Positions 1 to 7,979 of a DNA stretch of 64,000 nt are shown here, piece after piece. The stretch comes from Gallibacterium genomosp. 1 (lineage in GTDB: Bacteria; Pseudomonadota; Gammaproteobacteria; Enterobacterales; Pasteurellaceae). Position numbers and translations under genes: made by a program. The stretch is from contig NZ_JPXX01000021.1 in the NCBI RefSeq assembly GCF_000771875.1, positions 1 to 64,000 of the forward strand, written 5' to 3'. The notes under the pieces are model-generated. The model worked only from the letters and a program-made list of their open reading frames with translations, did not search any database and was not told where the DNA came from. Each line of letters opens with the position of its first letter. Position 1 is the stretch's first letter.

Positions 1-427
1 AGTGGTACAGGTTGGCAATAATGCGGATTGCTTCTTCATCGGCTTCCACTTCGGCAAGAGGTAAAGGTTGTTGTTTTGGTTTATTCCAATAATCAAACAA
101 CGCTTGATAACATTCTCTTTTGTAGGTGATCAATGTTTCTCGGATTTCAGGTTTCACCCGTTTTACATCAATGCCAAATAGCCAGCCGTTGAGGTATTGG
201 ATTGGGAGGCAGAGCATTTCACGCTTTTTGCCGTCTTCAGCAACTATGGTTATGATAACCATAGTTGAATTTAGTATTTCATCTCTTTTCAATCTTTGAG
301 CCTGAGCAGTCCAATCTAAACCTATGTTCTCACAGATCGGTTTCATTGCTGTATAGTGTGTGCCATTTTGTTCAAAAGTAACTAAAGATTGATTATGGAA
401 TTGAATTGTTTGAAGTTGAGTGTTCAT
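1..427 (-). CDS. Phage antirepressor, P22_AR N-terminal type (partial)
   Basis: The gene starts at ATG 427 behind an AAGGAG ribosome site and runs off the left edge. The first ~115 residues read as the P22 antirepressor N-terminal domain, with the typical LPIQYLNGWLFGID stretch. The visible C-terminal part (EADEEAIRIIANLYH) is nearly identical to the middle of the KilA-N protein at 25027-25680, so two different N-terminal domains share one C-terminal domain. It sits in the tail operon as a moron and is preceded by a C4-like leader. It probably antagonises the CI repressor or a related one; the target is unknown. Confidence 0.8.
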   Translation of the reverse strand, partial: MNTQLQTIQFHNQSLVTFEQNGTHYTAMKPICENIGLDWTAQAQRLKRDEILNSTMVIITIVAEDGKKREMLCLPIQYLNGWLFGIDVKRVKPEIRETLITYKRECYQALFDYWNKPKQQPLPLAEVEADEEAIRIIANLYH

Positions 428-690
428 ATAAGAACTCCTTTGAAAGTTTTTCGAAGTTTAAGATTAACCCTGTTATAGGGTTGCCAAGAGGTTCGAAAAC
501 CGCCAAAGGAACGGTCGGGATTATTCCCCTTTCGGGTGTTTTATTCTCCGCCCTCTCGGCATAGAGTGATATGTGCGTTCAATTCGTTATGAGAAAAAAG
601 GAGAAACACAAATTTTACGCATAAAAAAAAACCGCTATGCTATCGGGTGCGGATTACCGCCTTTGGTTGCAGGTTTCGACGCCTATGTGG
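428..690 (-). ncRNA. C4-like antisense leader of the left antirepressor
   Basis: This gene-free leader on the antirepressor strand carries two separated segments complementary to later segments of the same transcript. CCAAAGG (plus-strand 660-666) can pair with CCTTTGG (503-509), and CGAAA (674-678) with TTTCG (494-498), near the antirepressor start. A short stem with a long U run lies between them. This is the layout of the P1/P7 C4 RNA, which represses a downstream antirepressor by bipartite pairing. The right-hand antirepressor has the same layout with different bases. Assignment by architecture only. Confidence 0.5.
623..652 (-). terminator. Terminator/attenuator in the C4-like leader
   Basis: CCGC/GCGG stem (plus-strand 632-635 and 649-652) followed on the minus strand by nine U. 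The loop ACCCGATAGCATA is identical to that of the matching stem at 24835-24861. Confidence 0.5.
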
Positions 691-696
691 ATAATA

Positions 697-727
697 TAAA
701 ATAAAGCCCTATTTATTGCAATAGGGC
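697..727 (-). terminator. Intrinsic terminator of the HsdR_N-like gene
   Basis: A perfect 7-bp stem GCCCTAT/ATAGGGC (706-712 and 721-727) is followed on the minus strand by TTTATTTTAT. It ends the gene at 740-1885 and separates it from the antirepressor module. Confidence 0.7.
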
Positions 728-739
728 CTATACTTTTTT

Positions 740-1885
740 CTATTTTTTCCTAGAAAAATTATTGTCATCTTGACAATATTCCAAACAATCTTTGATTAAA
801 CCGCTAATTCTTAATATATTCTCAGGTCTATCAATGATAATGTTAGATCCACTAATTTCTAATCCTGCTCGCTGAATCTCAGCTTTATGGATCTCGGCGA
901 GCTCCAAAGGAACCGTAATACTTGGTCGTTGTTTATTATCGAAGTAACGTAAGATCCATCTGTTTGTTTTTCCCTTATACAATACCGTAAAATATGATTC
1001 AGTATCTTTGGCATCAATTTCTGCATCTTCGCCTAAAATTAAAACAACATAATCAAACAGCAAACGTTCTGTATATGTTGTTACAATTTTACTGTTCTCC
1101 GGATCAATTAGTGGTGCTTTTTCATCAATTTCTTGTTCCGGCTCTACGGCTTCTTCCAAAGGCTGGTTTCGTCTTGATAAACCTGATACGACCATCGCAC
1201 TTACTGATTTTTCTACTGCCTGCTTAACAATTGACGTAATAGAATCAAGAAATCTCTGATTCAGTTGTCTGCCAATATTTGAACGGCTGGCAACATAACG
1301 AACAAATTCACTATCAACATCTTTTAAGCTTTCTGTAATTGTTTTCGTAAAAGCCGAAAGATAAACACTTTCTTCTGCTAGTGTTCTCAAGGCTTCTGGC
1401 TGAAATCTATCGTGACAGAACTGGCTTAATTGAGTTATTTTGGAATCATCCACATTCTCAAAATTGATCCGTAAAAACGGCGTATCGTCCATTATGTTTT
1501 TTTCTTTTAGATCAGTAAAGAAACGCCATTCTCTCCCATTTGTAACGGCTGCTACAGTAACCTCAGGCGTTGCATTAAAATATCTTGATAACTGTGGAAC
1601 GTGATTCGTCAAATTCTCATTGTACGATTTTGCCTCAATAAACATCACCGGGACATCGTGGCAGAATAATGCGTAGTCCACTCTTTCACCATTTTTTGCC
1701 CCAACAAAATCAGCAGTGTATTCAGCTCTAACTCTAGTTGGATCATATGGGCTAAATCCTAATATATCTAATAAAGGTAATATTAATGCCTGCTTTGTTG
1801 TTTCTTCTGTTGTGCAATGTATTCCAACATTAATGACGTGTTGTATATGTGATAAAACGCGATCTTTAAATAAATTCTGGCTCAT
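740..1885 (-). CDS. HsdR N-terminal-type restriction nuclease-like protein
   Basis: The 381-aa protein begins with a type I restriction HsdR_N-like PD-(D/E)XK fold. EETTKQALILPLLDILGF lies near residues 27-44, then a nuclease core with Asp70 and E84-A-K86. The C-terminal half (about 270-370) is a second folded region I do not recognise. No helicase motor and no HsdM/HsdS genes are nearby, so it is not a normal type I enzyme. It has its own GGAG ribosome site and terminator and lies between the tail chaperone and an antirepressor. Such independent morons often serve lysogenic conversion or phage defence. Catalytic residues are seen; function is inferred. Confidence 0.65.
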   Translation of the reverse strand: MSQNLFKDRVLSHIQHVINVGIHCTTEETTKQALILPLLDILGFSPYDPTRVRAEYTADFVGAKNGERVDYALFCHDVPVMFIEAKSYNENLTNHVPQLSRYFNATPEVTVAAVTNGREWRFFTDLKEKNIMDDTPFLRINFENVDDSKITQLSQFCHDRFQPEALRTLAEESVYLSAFTKTITESLKDVDSEFVRYVASRSNIGRQLNQRFLDSITSIVKQAVEKSVSAMVVSGLSRRNQPLEEAVEPEQEIDEKAPLIDPENSKIVTTYTERLLFDYVVLILGEDAEIDAKDTESYFTVLYKGKTNRWILRYFDNKQRPSITVPLELAEIHKAEIQRAGLEISGSNIIIDRPENILRISGLIKDCLEYCQDDNNFSRKK

Positions 1886-1973
1886 ATTAACTCCTAAGCT
1901 AAAAAATAGGTGTTAATCATAGCAAAATCAAAGCCGTTTTAAAGTGATAGAGATCACATAGAGGTAGCATAAT

Positions 1974-2240
1974 CTACCTCTGTGCCAAAAACATCTCGCT
2001 ACCATCATCAAAATCTTGGCTATTTTCCACCGCACTTTGTTCCGCAAAAAACGGCATAAACTCGGTGAGTTTTGGGCTGTCTTTTTTGGGGTCGCTATTA
2101 ATCGCTGCTAGCAAGTAGGCAATTTGTGCGGTGCGATAATCTTCACGCCATAACCCGAAAGGTTGTTCTTGGTAGAATTGTTCATATTCTTGCAAGTGGC
2201 GCTCTGGCATTGCTTCGATTTCTGATAGCGTTTTACCCAA
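1974..2240 (-). CDS. Tail assembly chaperone T part (made by -1 frameshift)
   Basis: This 88-aa reading frame has the T-domain pattern of tail assembly chaperones (DUF4035-like: MPERHLQEYEQFYQEQPFG, then MPFF). The frame is open upstream of ATG 2240 as far as the slippery site at 2282-2288. A -1 shift from the upstream G gene therefore gives a continuous G-T fusion through LTARRKFQLTLSLALGKTL. In lambda and HK97-type phages the fusion binds the tape measure during tail assembly. The ATG at 2240 may not be used as a start. Confidence 0.8.
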   Translation of the reverse strand: MGKTLSEIEAMPERHLQEYEQFYQEQPFGLWREDYRTAQIAYLLAAINSDPKKDSPKLTEFMPFFAEQSAVENSQDFDDGSEMFLAQR

Positions 2241-2254
2241 CGCAAGGGATAAGG

Positions 2255-2668
2255 TTAATTGGAACTTGCGTCGGGCGGTGAGTTTTTTGGGGTATCGGCA
2301 TTTTCGGCTTGATTAAAGGCGGTGAGTACGCTGTCATCAAGGGTTAAAATGGCTTCTAAATCTTCGATATTGTCAGGATCAAACAAGTTATTACCTTTTT
2401 CATCGCATAATTTGATAGCAAGATTGCGTGCAAGACGGTATTTATCGGCAATCGGCTCAAGTTGCTTAGCTAGTGCGTCTTCATCATTCAAATTAAGCTC
2501 TATACCTTGCGCGGTGGCTTGGGCTTTCAGCCAATTTTGATATTCAAACACTTCACGGTTTACATCACCTACAGTAAAAGAACGGATATAGTAGGTATTG
2601 CCGTTGAGTTCAAAGGGTTTTAGTGTTGGTTTAATCGCAAGTAAGGTTGCTTTAGTGCCTTTGTTCAT
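2255..2668 (-). CDS. Tail assembly chaperone G
   Basis: 137 aa; start chosen at ATG 2668 behind AAGGAAATCAACA rather than an upstream in-frame ATG. It lies directly between the tail tube gene and the T frame, and its end carries an in-frame A_AAA_AAC slippery heptamer. Position, size and the frameshift signal identify it as the G-type tail chaperone. It should coat the tape measure protein before tail tube polymerisation. Confidence 0.8.
   Translation of the reverse strand: MNKGTKATLLAIKPTLKPFELNGNTYYIRSFTVGDVNREVFEYQNWLKAQATAQGIELNLNDEDALAKQLEPIADKYRLARNLAIKLCDEKGNNLFDPDNIEDLEAILTLDDSVLTAFNQAENADTPKNSPPDASSN
2282..2288 (-). promoter_or_regulatory. Programmed -1 frameshift site A_AAA_AAC
   Basis: On the minus strand the heptamer AAAAAAC lies in the zero frame of G as A AAA AAC, the canonical bacterial -1 slippery sequence. 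After the slip, translation reads CTC ACC GCC and continues without stop into the T frame. The unshifted frame stops about 25 nt later at TAA 2255-2257. Confidence 0.85.
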
Positions 2669-2691
2669 TGTTGATTTCCTTAAAATGTTTA

Positions 2692-2722
2692 TAAAAAACA
2701 CCGCACTTTTTATCGTGCGGTG
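2692..2722 (-). terminator. Terminator after tail tube, built on an uptake-type repeat
   Basis: Stem CACCGCAC/GTGCGGTG (2699-2706 and 2715-2722) followed on the minus strand by a U-rich run. One arm with its flank is the Haemophilus uptake core AAGTGCGGT in reverse (2700-2708). Confidence 0.65.
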
Positions 2723-2728
2723 AGTTGA

Positions 2729-3382
2729 TTATGCGACTGGTAATAAATAATCCCGTTTGGATTGTTTAATGGTTACACCTGATTCAAACTTGCCTTTGAC
2801 TTCACCGCTAATGTTGGTGCTGGTTTGAATAAAGCCTGTGCCATATAACGAGCCTTGATTGTTTTTGAACACAATCAAATAGGGGAACGTTTCTTTGCCG
2901 TAGAACTTCTTGCGTAAATCCGCTTGCATTGCGGTAGCGGGTGCCCAGAAGAAAGTCAGTTTTACGTTACCAAACTCAATATCGCCCGGTTCGGTTTCAG
3001 TGCCTTCGCTGCACATTGTGGTCACATCTTCTTCTGTCAGGGTGTCGCCGTCTTTTTCAATGTTTTTGATGGCGCAGAAGTTGGAAGACCAACGCACTTT
3101 TTCCAATTGTGCTTGCGCAAAATTGGTCGGTTTATCCTGTGTTGACCAATCAACCTCATCCGCTAAGGTGATCACATCAGTTTGTACCGACTTCACCGGA
3201 TAATAACCGTCTAATGCGCCTAATCCGCTGATTTTGATACAATCTCCGGCTTTCACACCGTGTCCGGTAGCGGTAATGGTGGCATTGGGGCTAATACTAC
3301 AAGCAGTAATCGCCTTTTTCGTTTCTAAGCCAATGCCGATATAAAATTTTGTGCCTTGGAAAGGCGTGGTTTGTGTGGCCAT
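2729..3382 (-). CDS. Major tail (tube) protein
   Basis: 217 aa, acidic, beta-rich, starting MATQTTPFQGTKFYIG as is usual for siphophage tail tube subunits. It has an insertion near residues 30-70 (HGVKAGDCIKISGL) resembling a small beta-barrel. It lies between the tail terminator and the G/T chaperone, the standard place for the tube protein, and is followed by a terminator-like hairpin, as expected for a high-copy product. Assignment rests on position and the general pattern. Confidence 0.8.
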   Translation of the reverse strand: MATQTTPFQGTKFYIGIGLETKKAITACSISPNATITATGHGVKAGDCIKISGLGALDGYYPVKSVQTDVITLADEVDWSTQDKPTNFAQAQLEKVRWSSNFCAIKNIEKDGDTLTEEDVTTMCSEGTETEPGDIEFGNVKLTFFWAPATAMQADLRKKFYGKETFPYLIVFKNNQGSLYGTGFIQTSTNISGEVKGKFESGVTIKQSKRDYLLPVA

Positions 3383-3384
3383 AG

Positions 3385-3729
3385 TTATTCTCCATAAGCT
3401 ATTTGATACATCACTACACGGCGGTGTAGTTTTGTATCGGGTTCATAATCACTAAAATCCGAAATGCGTTCGGCAAAATCAAATTCATCTTCTATCGCTT
3501 CAAACAATGCTTCGCGCAAGTTAAAGATGTCATCAACTTGATTGCTGTAAATGTCGATTTGCACTTGGTAATCATCTAAATCCCCATCTTCTAGGGCTGA
3601 ATTTGGGGTGATGGTGGGGAATTGATACACAATGACGGGATAGGTCGTATTGGTATCAGGGAGCACTTCATAAAAACAACGCCCTGCAACCAAAGGCGAC
3701 AGGGCGTTAAATAAGTCGTGTTGGATCAT
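3385..3729 (-). CDS. Tail completion/terminator protein (DUF3168 type)
   Basis: 114 aa with the DUF3168 pattern: N-terminal MIQHDLFNALSPLVAGRCFYE, then YPVIVYQF, and a strand-rich acidic middle DYQVQIDIYS. In HK97-like phages this protein caps the tail tube and joins it to the head. Its start overlaps the end of the upstream gene by 4 bp (ATGA), showing translational coupling. Confidence 0.75.
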   Translation of the reverse strand: MIQHDLFNALSPLVAGRCFYEVLPDTNTTYPVIVYQFPTITPNSALEDGDLDDYQVQIDIYSNQVDDIFNLREALFEAIEDEFDFAERISDFSDYEPDTKLHRRVVMYQIAYGE

Positions 3730-4205
3730 TTGTTTCCTTCCCTTAAGATTTCCTCTCGTAAGGTAGTAATAATGGCATTAGCAGCTTGGTCTTTCGTTTG
3801 TTCAAACGCTGTTCGCAAGAAAGGGCGTGCCGGCATTTTTGATGTGCCGAACTCAACAAATCGCCAATAATACGGATCGTTAGGGTTATACGCCCCGCCT
3901 TTCTGTGCTTTGGACTTAAACTTTTCGATTTGTTTACCCGAAAGCTTTTTTACACCAATATAGGTGTTAGTTTTGCCATTTCGACCGACTTTGGTCTTGG
4001 ATTGAATGGCTTTTTTTAATGTACCTGCACGTCGGTGCGGAACTTTCTCTTTCAAGGTTGGGGCGTTATTGCGTGCTTTATCGCGTACAATCGCCCCACC
4101 TTTGCGCATTGCTTTAACGGCAATACGGTTGGCTGCTTTTCGTCCGAGTTCTTTCATTGCTGCCGACAACGCCCTTAATCCTTCCACTTTGACCGTGCTA
4201 GCCAT
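3726..4205 (-). CDS. HK97 gp10-family head-tail protein
   Basis: 159 aa, strongly basic (many Lys/Arg), beginning VKVEGLRALSAAMKELGRKA, with PFLRTAFEQTKDQA near the C-terminus. Both are typical of the HK97 gp10 family of tail/neck proteins. It overlaps the head closure gene by 8 bp and the tail terminator gene by 4 bp, so the three are co-translated. Confidence 0.75.
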   Translation of the reverse strand: MASTVKVEGLRALSAAMKELGRKAANRIAVKAMRKGGAIVRDKARNNAPTLKEKVPHRRAGTLKKAIQSKTKVGRNGKTNTYIGVKKLSGKQIEKFKSKAQKGGAYNPNDPYYWRFVEFGTSKMPARPFLRTAFEQTKDQAANAIITTLREEILREGNK

Positions 4206-4521
4206 TGACTTTTTCCTTACATAACAGTTGCAATGCGGCGTTTCGTCCTTGGTAATTCAGCACTTCAACAATCTCAAAATGCCGTTCGCCAAAAACCACC
4301 CGCATTGTAGGCGTAATGCCTGCCCGATAACGTAACCAAATTTGCACGGTAACTTCCGACTGCACCTGTTGCGCGGAAAAATATTCTTTCCCCGTTAAAG
4401 GTTTGACTTCCGCCCAACAGCTGACAACGTCTTGCCATTCGGTAACCAATGCGCCGTAGTCGTTTTGGGTGTTGATTTGCTGCTGTATCTTGATTCGATG
4501 ACGCAGTTTGCCAATTTGCAT
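4198..4521 (-). CDS. Phage head closure protein (head-tail adaptor)
   Basis: 107 aa with the family signature MQIGKLRHRIKIQQ, then WQDVVSCWAEVKPLTGKEYF and MRVVFGERHFEIVEVLN. This matches the SPP1 gp16/HK97 gp7-like head closure family, a small beta-barrel that seals the connector after packaging. It starts immediately after the connector gene stops. Confidence 0.85.
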   Translation of the reverse strand: MQIGKLRHRIKIQQQINTQNDYGALVTEWQDVVSCWAEVKPLTGKEYFSAQQVQSEVTVQIWLRYRAGITPTMRVVFGERHFEIVEVLNYQGRNAALQLLCKEKVNG

Positions 4522-4836
4522 TTACACCCCCATTAATCGGTAAGGTTGGATTAGCCGCCAAACACCTTGCTCAATTTCTTTAGAAGTTATACCTACTACA
4601 ACGCTTTCTCTGTGTTCATACCAGTGGGCAATGGTCATTAGCATTGCCTGTTTAATTGCCGCATTTGCCACAAGCCCCATTGATTCCTCTTCTGGCACAC
4701 TATCTAGATAGAGCTTGCGCCCAAGTTGGCTTTCAAGGTAGGTTTGCGCAGCGGTTTCATACTGAGTTAAGAGCGTGTCTTCTTCATTATGATCAATACG
4801 GCAATGTTGTTTGATAAGCTCAAGCGAGATAAGCAT
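4522..4836 (-). CDS. Head-tail connector protein (HK97 gp6 type)
   Basis: 104 aa, helical, starting MLISLELIKQHCRID, with AAQTYLESQLGRKLY and AIKQAMLMTIAHWYEHRE. These are the typical helices of the gp6-like connector, which forms a ring below the portal. It lies directly after the capsid gene and its terminator-like hairpin. Confidence 0.85.
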   Translation of the reverse strand: MLISLELIKQHCRIDHNEEDTLLTQYETAAQTYLESQLGRKLYLDSVPEEESMGLVANAAIKQAMLMTIAHWYEHRESVVVGITSKEIEQGVWRLIQPYRLMGV

Positions 4837-4853
4837 TGGTAAAAATCTCCAAG

Positions 4854-4882
4854 AAAAAGCACCGCACTTGAGTTGTGCGGTG
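4854..4882 (-). terminator. Terminator after the capsid gene, uptake-type repeat
   Basis: Stem CACCGCAC/GTGCGGTG (4860-4867 and 4875-4882), followed on the minus strand by GCTTTTTCTT. It contains an AAGTGCGGT core (4861-4869). Probably partial, since downstream connector genes need read-through or Q-modified polymerase. Confidence 0.6.
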
Positions 4883-4889
4883 TTAAGGG

Positions 4890-6089
4890 TTATTTCGTTT
4901 TAGGCGCAAGTGTACCTTTAATAAAGGCCTCTGGACGATATACCGCGAGGGCTAAGCGTTCTTCTGCCAAGATGGTCACTAAGTTGCGCACAAAGTCATC
5001 TTCATTTTCCGTTGCAATAGCGATGGCTGAAGCCTGACGGTCAAACACCTGCGCGCCAAGACTAAATGCCCCAGTCAAGAAAGTGCCTGCGTTCATTGCT
5101 TGGGTTTGCACCACTGGTAAGCCCCATAAGGTTGGCTGTGCAGTGCCTTGCGGATTGCCGATAATGTTACGTCCCATACCGTCTTTTTCCAACTCAATTT
5201 TTGTCCAATCGATAGGGTTAAGCACATAGCCTGTGGCTGGATATTCTGCAATTAAGGCTTGCAATTGCGCTAATCGCAGTTGATCAATGATGGTGTAGGT
5301 CGCCAATTTTGCAGGATCTGCAAAGGCGGTGGCTTGCGGTAAAATCCCGTGTAAGGCACCACTTGATCCATCTCCGTTTAAGAGCTGACGATCTTCAAAC
5401 AGTTTCAAACCGTAAATTAAGCGTCCGTTGATGTAGCTTTGTAACATTGGCGCATCATCTAAAATTTGGCGAGAGGCTTTCATATAATGCGCGATGGTTT
5501 TTACACCAAGCGTTACTTCGTCAAATTTAATATCGGATTGGGCTTTTTTATCTCCCTCATTCACTTGATACGCCGCGCTGTTTGTAAATCCTGTTTCACG
5601 AATGTATGTGATGGAATTACTTTGTGTGGTGCCTTTGGCGAGCAAGTCGCGAATGGTGAGTGCCTGATCTGGCGGCGTTAAAATTCCCGGTAATTTATGC
5701 TCAGGAATTAATGCACCTGCCGCCCCCGCTGTATTAGTCGTGGCACTGGTAATGGTGGCTTTTACGGATAAATGGGCGGAGTTGCCTTTGCGTGGATCTT
5801 GCGTAAATTTTTGGAAGCTCTCTGATTCCATTAGCTGTTCCACTAAGGATTTTTCAGCGGGTTCATTAGCTCCACCACGACGCGCGGCTTTTTGCTCTAA
5901 CTCATCTAAACGGCTTTTCGCTTCATTCATTGAGATTAAGGCTTCGTCCACTTGCGCTTTTAAGCCCTCTAAGCCTTTTTCGTTGTTCGCCATTTTACCT
6001 TGTAGTTCTTCCCCCAACCCTTTTACTTGGTCGGTGGCTTTTTTAAACTCGCTGGCGAGCTGTTCAAGATTTTTTTCTGTTTCTGACAT
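4890..6089 (-). CDS. Major capsid protein, HK97 gp5 family
   Basis: 399 aa. Residues 1-~75 form a charged coiled coil (the delta/scaffold domain) that the protease gene product removes. The remainder is the HK97 capsid fold, with motifs such as LIPEHKLPGILTPPDQALTIRDLL, YVLNPIDWTKIELEKDGMGR and the C-terminal LVTILAEERLALAVYRPEAF. Start at ATG 6089, three bases below the end of the protease gene. The product builds the icosahedral shell. Confidence 0.95.
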   Translation of the reverse strand: MSETEKNLEQLASEFKKATDQVKGLGEELQGKMANNEKGLEGLKAQVDEALISMNEAKSRLDELEQKAARRGGANEPAEKSLVEQLMESESFQKFTQDPRKGNSAHLSVKATITSATTNTAGAAGALIPEHKLPGILTPPDQALTIRDLLAKGTTQSNSITYIRETGFTNSAAYQVNEGDKKAQSDIKFDEVTLGVKTIAHYMKASRQILDDAPMLQSYINGRLIYGLKLFEDRQLLNGDGSSGALHGILPQATAFADPAKLATYTIIDQLRLAQLQALIAEYPATGYVLNPIDWTKIELEKDGMGRNIIGNPQGTAQPTLWGLPVVQTQAMNAGTFLTGAFSLGAQVFDRQASAIAIATENEDDFVRNLVTILAEERLALAVYRPEAFIKGTLAPKTK

Positions 6090-6091
6090 AA

Positions 6092-6751
6092 TTAGTGTTC
6101 TCCTGTAATGGATTTGATTATATTTAATGCGTTGCTAAGTGATTTTTCTTCAGGCTCGCCCTGAATGAGTTTTTTCAAGCCGTAGCTAGCAACGGTTACA
6201 GCTTGTTTTTGTGAAAACCCCAAATCCCTTAGGGCTTTCTCAAATTCAGCAAGAGTAGGCAATCTGCCTTTTTCTAACACAGATTTCACTTTTTCCACGC
6301 GACTTGCTTCATTAGCGGGAAAAGTAACTACCGAGATTTCTCTTAATTCAATGGCAAGTAATTCTGTGGAGTCCTCTTTTTCATCATAGGTCCACTTATT
6401 TACTCGATAGCCAATAGAGAGCCCATCAATAGCACCCGCCATCATTAAAGCGTGGACTTCCTTGGCTTTTGCCACGTCGTTAATCAGTAATCGCCCTTCG
6501 CCGTATAAGCCCTTCTCATCTTCCTTAAGCTGTGTCCATACGCCGATAGGCTGATTGCGGTCGTGGTTCCATAATACCGGCGGCATTTTGCCTTGCTCTT
6601 TCCACATCTTGATGGAGTCTAAAAATGCCCCTTTGCGTACGATCTCATCGTAGGCATCTTTCACATCAAACACGTTACAATAGCCCGAAAAAAAACCATC
6701 TTCTTTGATGGCTTCGGCTTTAAATAAGAGATCTTTAGTTCGGCTTGTCAT
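6092..6751 (-). CDS. Prohead protease, HK97 gp4 (S78) family
   Basis: 219 aa. It begins with the family pattern FSGYCNVFDVKDAYDEIVRKGAF, has the conserved His in LWNHDRNQPIGVW (near residue 62) and the serine region MMAGAIDGLSIGYRV (Ser near 112), and ELREISVVTFPANEAS. His and Ser are the catalytic residues of S78 proteases. It cleaves the capsid delta domain during maturation and overlaps the portal gene by 17 bp. Confidence 0.93.
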   Translation of the reverse strand: MTSRTKDLLFKAEAIKEDGFFSGYCNVFDVKDAYDEIVRKGAFLDSIKMWKEQGKMPPVLWNHDRNQPIGVWTQLKEDEKGLYGEGRLLINDVAKAKEVHALMMAGAIDGLSIGYRVNKWTYDEKEDSTELLAIELREISVVTFPANEASRVEKVKSVLEKGRLPTLAEFEKALRDLGFSQKQAVTVASYGLKKLIQGEPEEKSLSNALNIIKSITGEH

Positions 6752-7979
6752 TGGCTATGTCCTTTCCGATTTTATCAATCGCGGTCAAATTAAGTTGTAC
6801 AGTCAGTTGATCTGCACCGTCCACAGCAGGGAGATTTTCTAATGCCCGCACTTCATTTCGAGTCATTACGCCATTTTGCAAAAGTGCGGTGTAAAAACTC
6901 GCTCTTCCTGCGCTATCTGCACGCAATAGCCCTTCCACACTAAAAATAGGGTAAATTTTTGACCGCTCTTCAGGTTTTAGCAATTTGCGTGTAATGGTTT
7001 GTTCAATCCGTTTTAACATTGGATTGAGTGAGTAGGTCAGGAAATTTTGCGTAATTTGTTCCGCACTTGATGCCCAAGAGGACGATTTATCCGTGCTATA
7101 AATTAATTGAGGCGGTACGCCAAAGGCTCGGCAAATTTCTTCAATTCCAAAATAGCGACTTTCTAATAATTGGGCGTCTTGTGGGTTGATCCAACTGCCT
7201 GACATATTGGCTGGTTCCATTCCTGCTTCAAGCACCATCCACTTGCCAGCGTTTTCAGGCTTGCCAAATTCGCTTAATCCCTCTCGCACGCGCCTGCGTT
7301 GCTCATCGGATAAAATCCGCTCACCGGTTTTCAAAAAACCGCCCGCCTTTAAATTATTATTAAAGGCTTTGGCCGCAGCATTATTCGCAGCAGTTTGCAA
7401 GCCCATTACTTGTGCTTGGTAGCGAATGGGGGATAATCCAATTAAACCATCAAGGGTAAAGCCCCTAAAATGCAAAATATCCCATTCGGCGTAATTACCG
7501 CCGTCCACGTTATTTTTGGTGTAAAGGTAGCGGATTTCGCCGTTATCACTGCGTTGCACCTGCATATACTGTGGATCAAGAATATCCAATGCAACCACAC
7601 GCCCACCAATCCGATTTATGCGGCAATAGACGTTGCCCCATAAATCAAGGTTAGCAATCACCGCTTCCCAAAACTCACTGGCACACATATCTGCATTTGG
7701 CGTGTCGTGAATGATTTTGTAAAGGGGGTGATCGCGAGCGATTTGCCGTTGTTCATTTTTGAGGTGGAAAGGCAGTGAAGCAATGGTTTGACTGCGTAAC
7801 CGCACACAAGCCCAAACCGCACTTAATTTTAAGGCGGTTTCTCCGTTTACCGTTTCCCCTGAACCACTTGCCTCACTCACAAAGGGTTCTACAACACTGC
7901 CTTTATCAAGGCGTTTTCCGCCTGAAAACCAGCGTTGGTAAAAACGGCTCCACCAGTTTTTATCATTTAGTGTACTCAT
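6735..7979 (-). CDS. Portal protein, HK97 family
   Basis: 414 aa with family features: TALKLSAVWACVRLRSQTIASLP, HPLYKIIHDTPNADM, LWGNVYCRI and IEEICRAFGVPPQLI. It forms the dodecameric DNA gateway of the head. It overlaps the large terminase gene by 4 bp (ATGA) and the protease gene by 17 bp. Confidence 0.95.
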   Translation of the reverse strand: MSTLNDKNWWSRFYQRWFSGGKRLDKGSVVEPFVSEASGSGETVNGETALKLSAVWACVRLRSQTIASLPFHLKNEQRQIARDHPLYKIIHDTPNADMCASEFWEAVIANLDLWGNVYCRINRIGGRVVALDILDPQYMQVQRSDNGEIRYLYTKNNVDGGNYAEWDILHFRGFTLDGLIGLSPIRYQAQVMGLQTAANNAAAKAFNNNLKAGGFLKTGERILSDEQRRRVREGLSEFGKPENAGKWMVLEAGMEPANMSGSWINPQDAQLLESRYFGIEEICRAFGVPPQLIYSTDKSSSWASSAEQITQNFLTYSLNPMLKRIEQTITRKLLKPEERSKIYPIFSVEGLLRADSAGRASFYTALLQNGVMTRNEVRALENLPAVDGADQLTVQLNLTAIDKIGKDIANDKPN

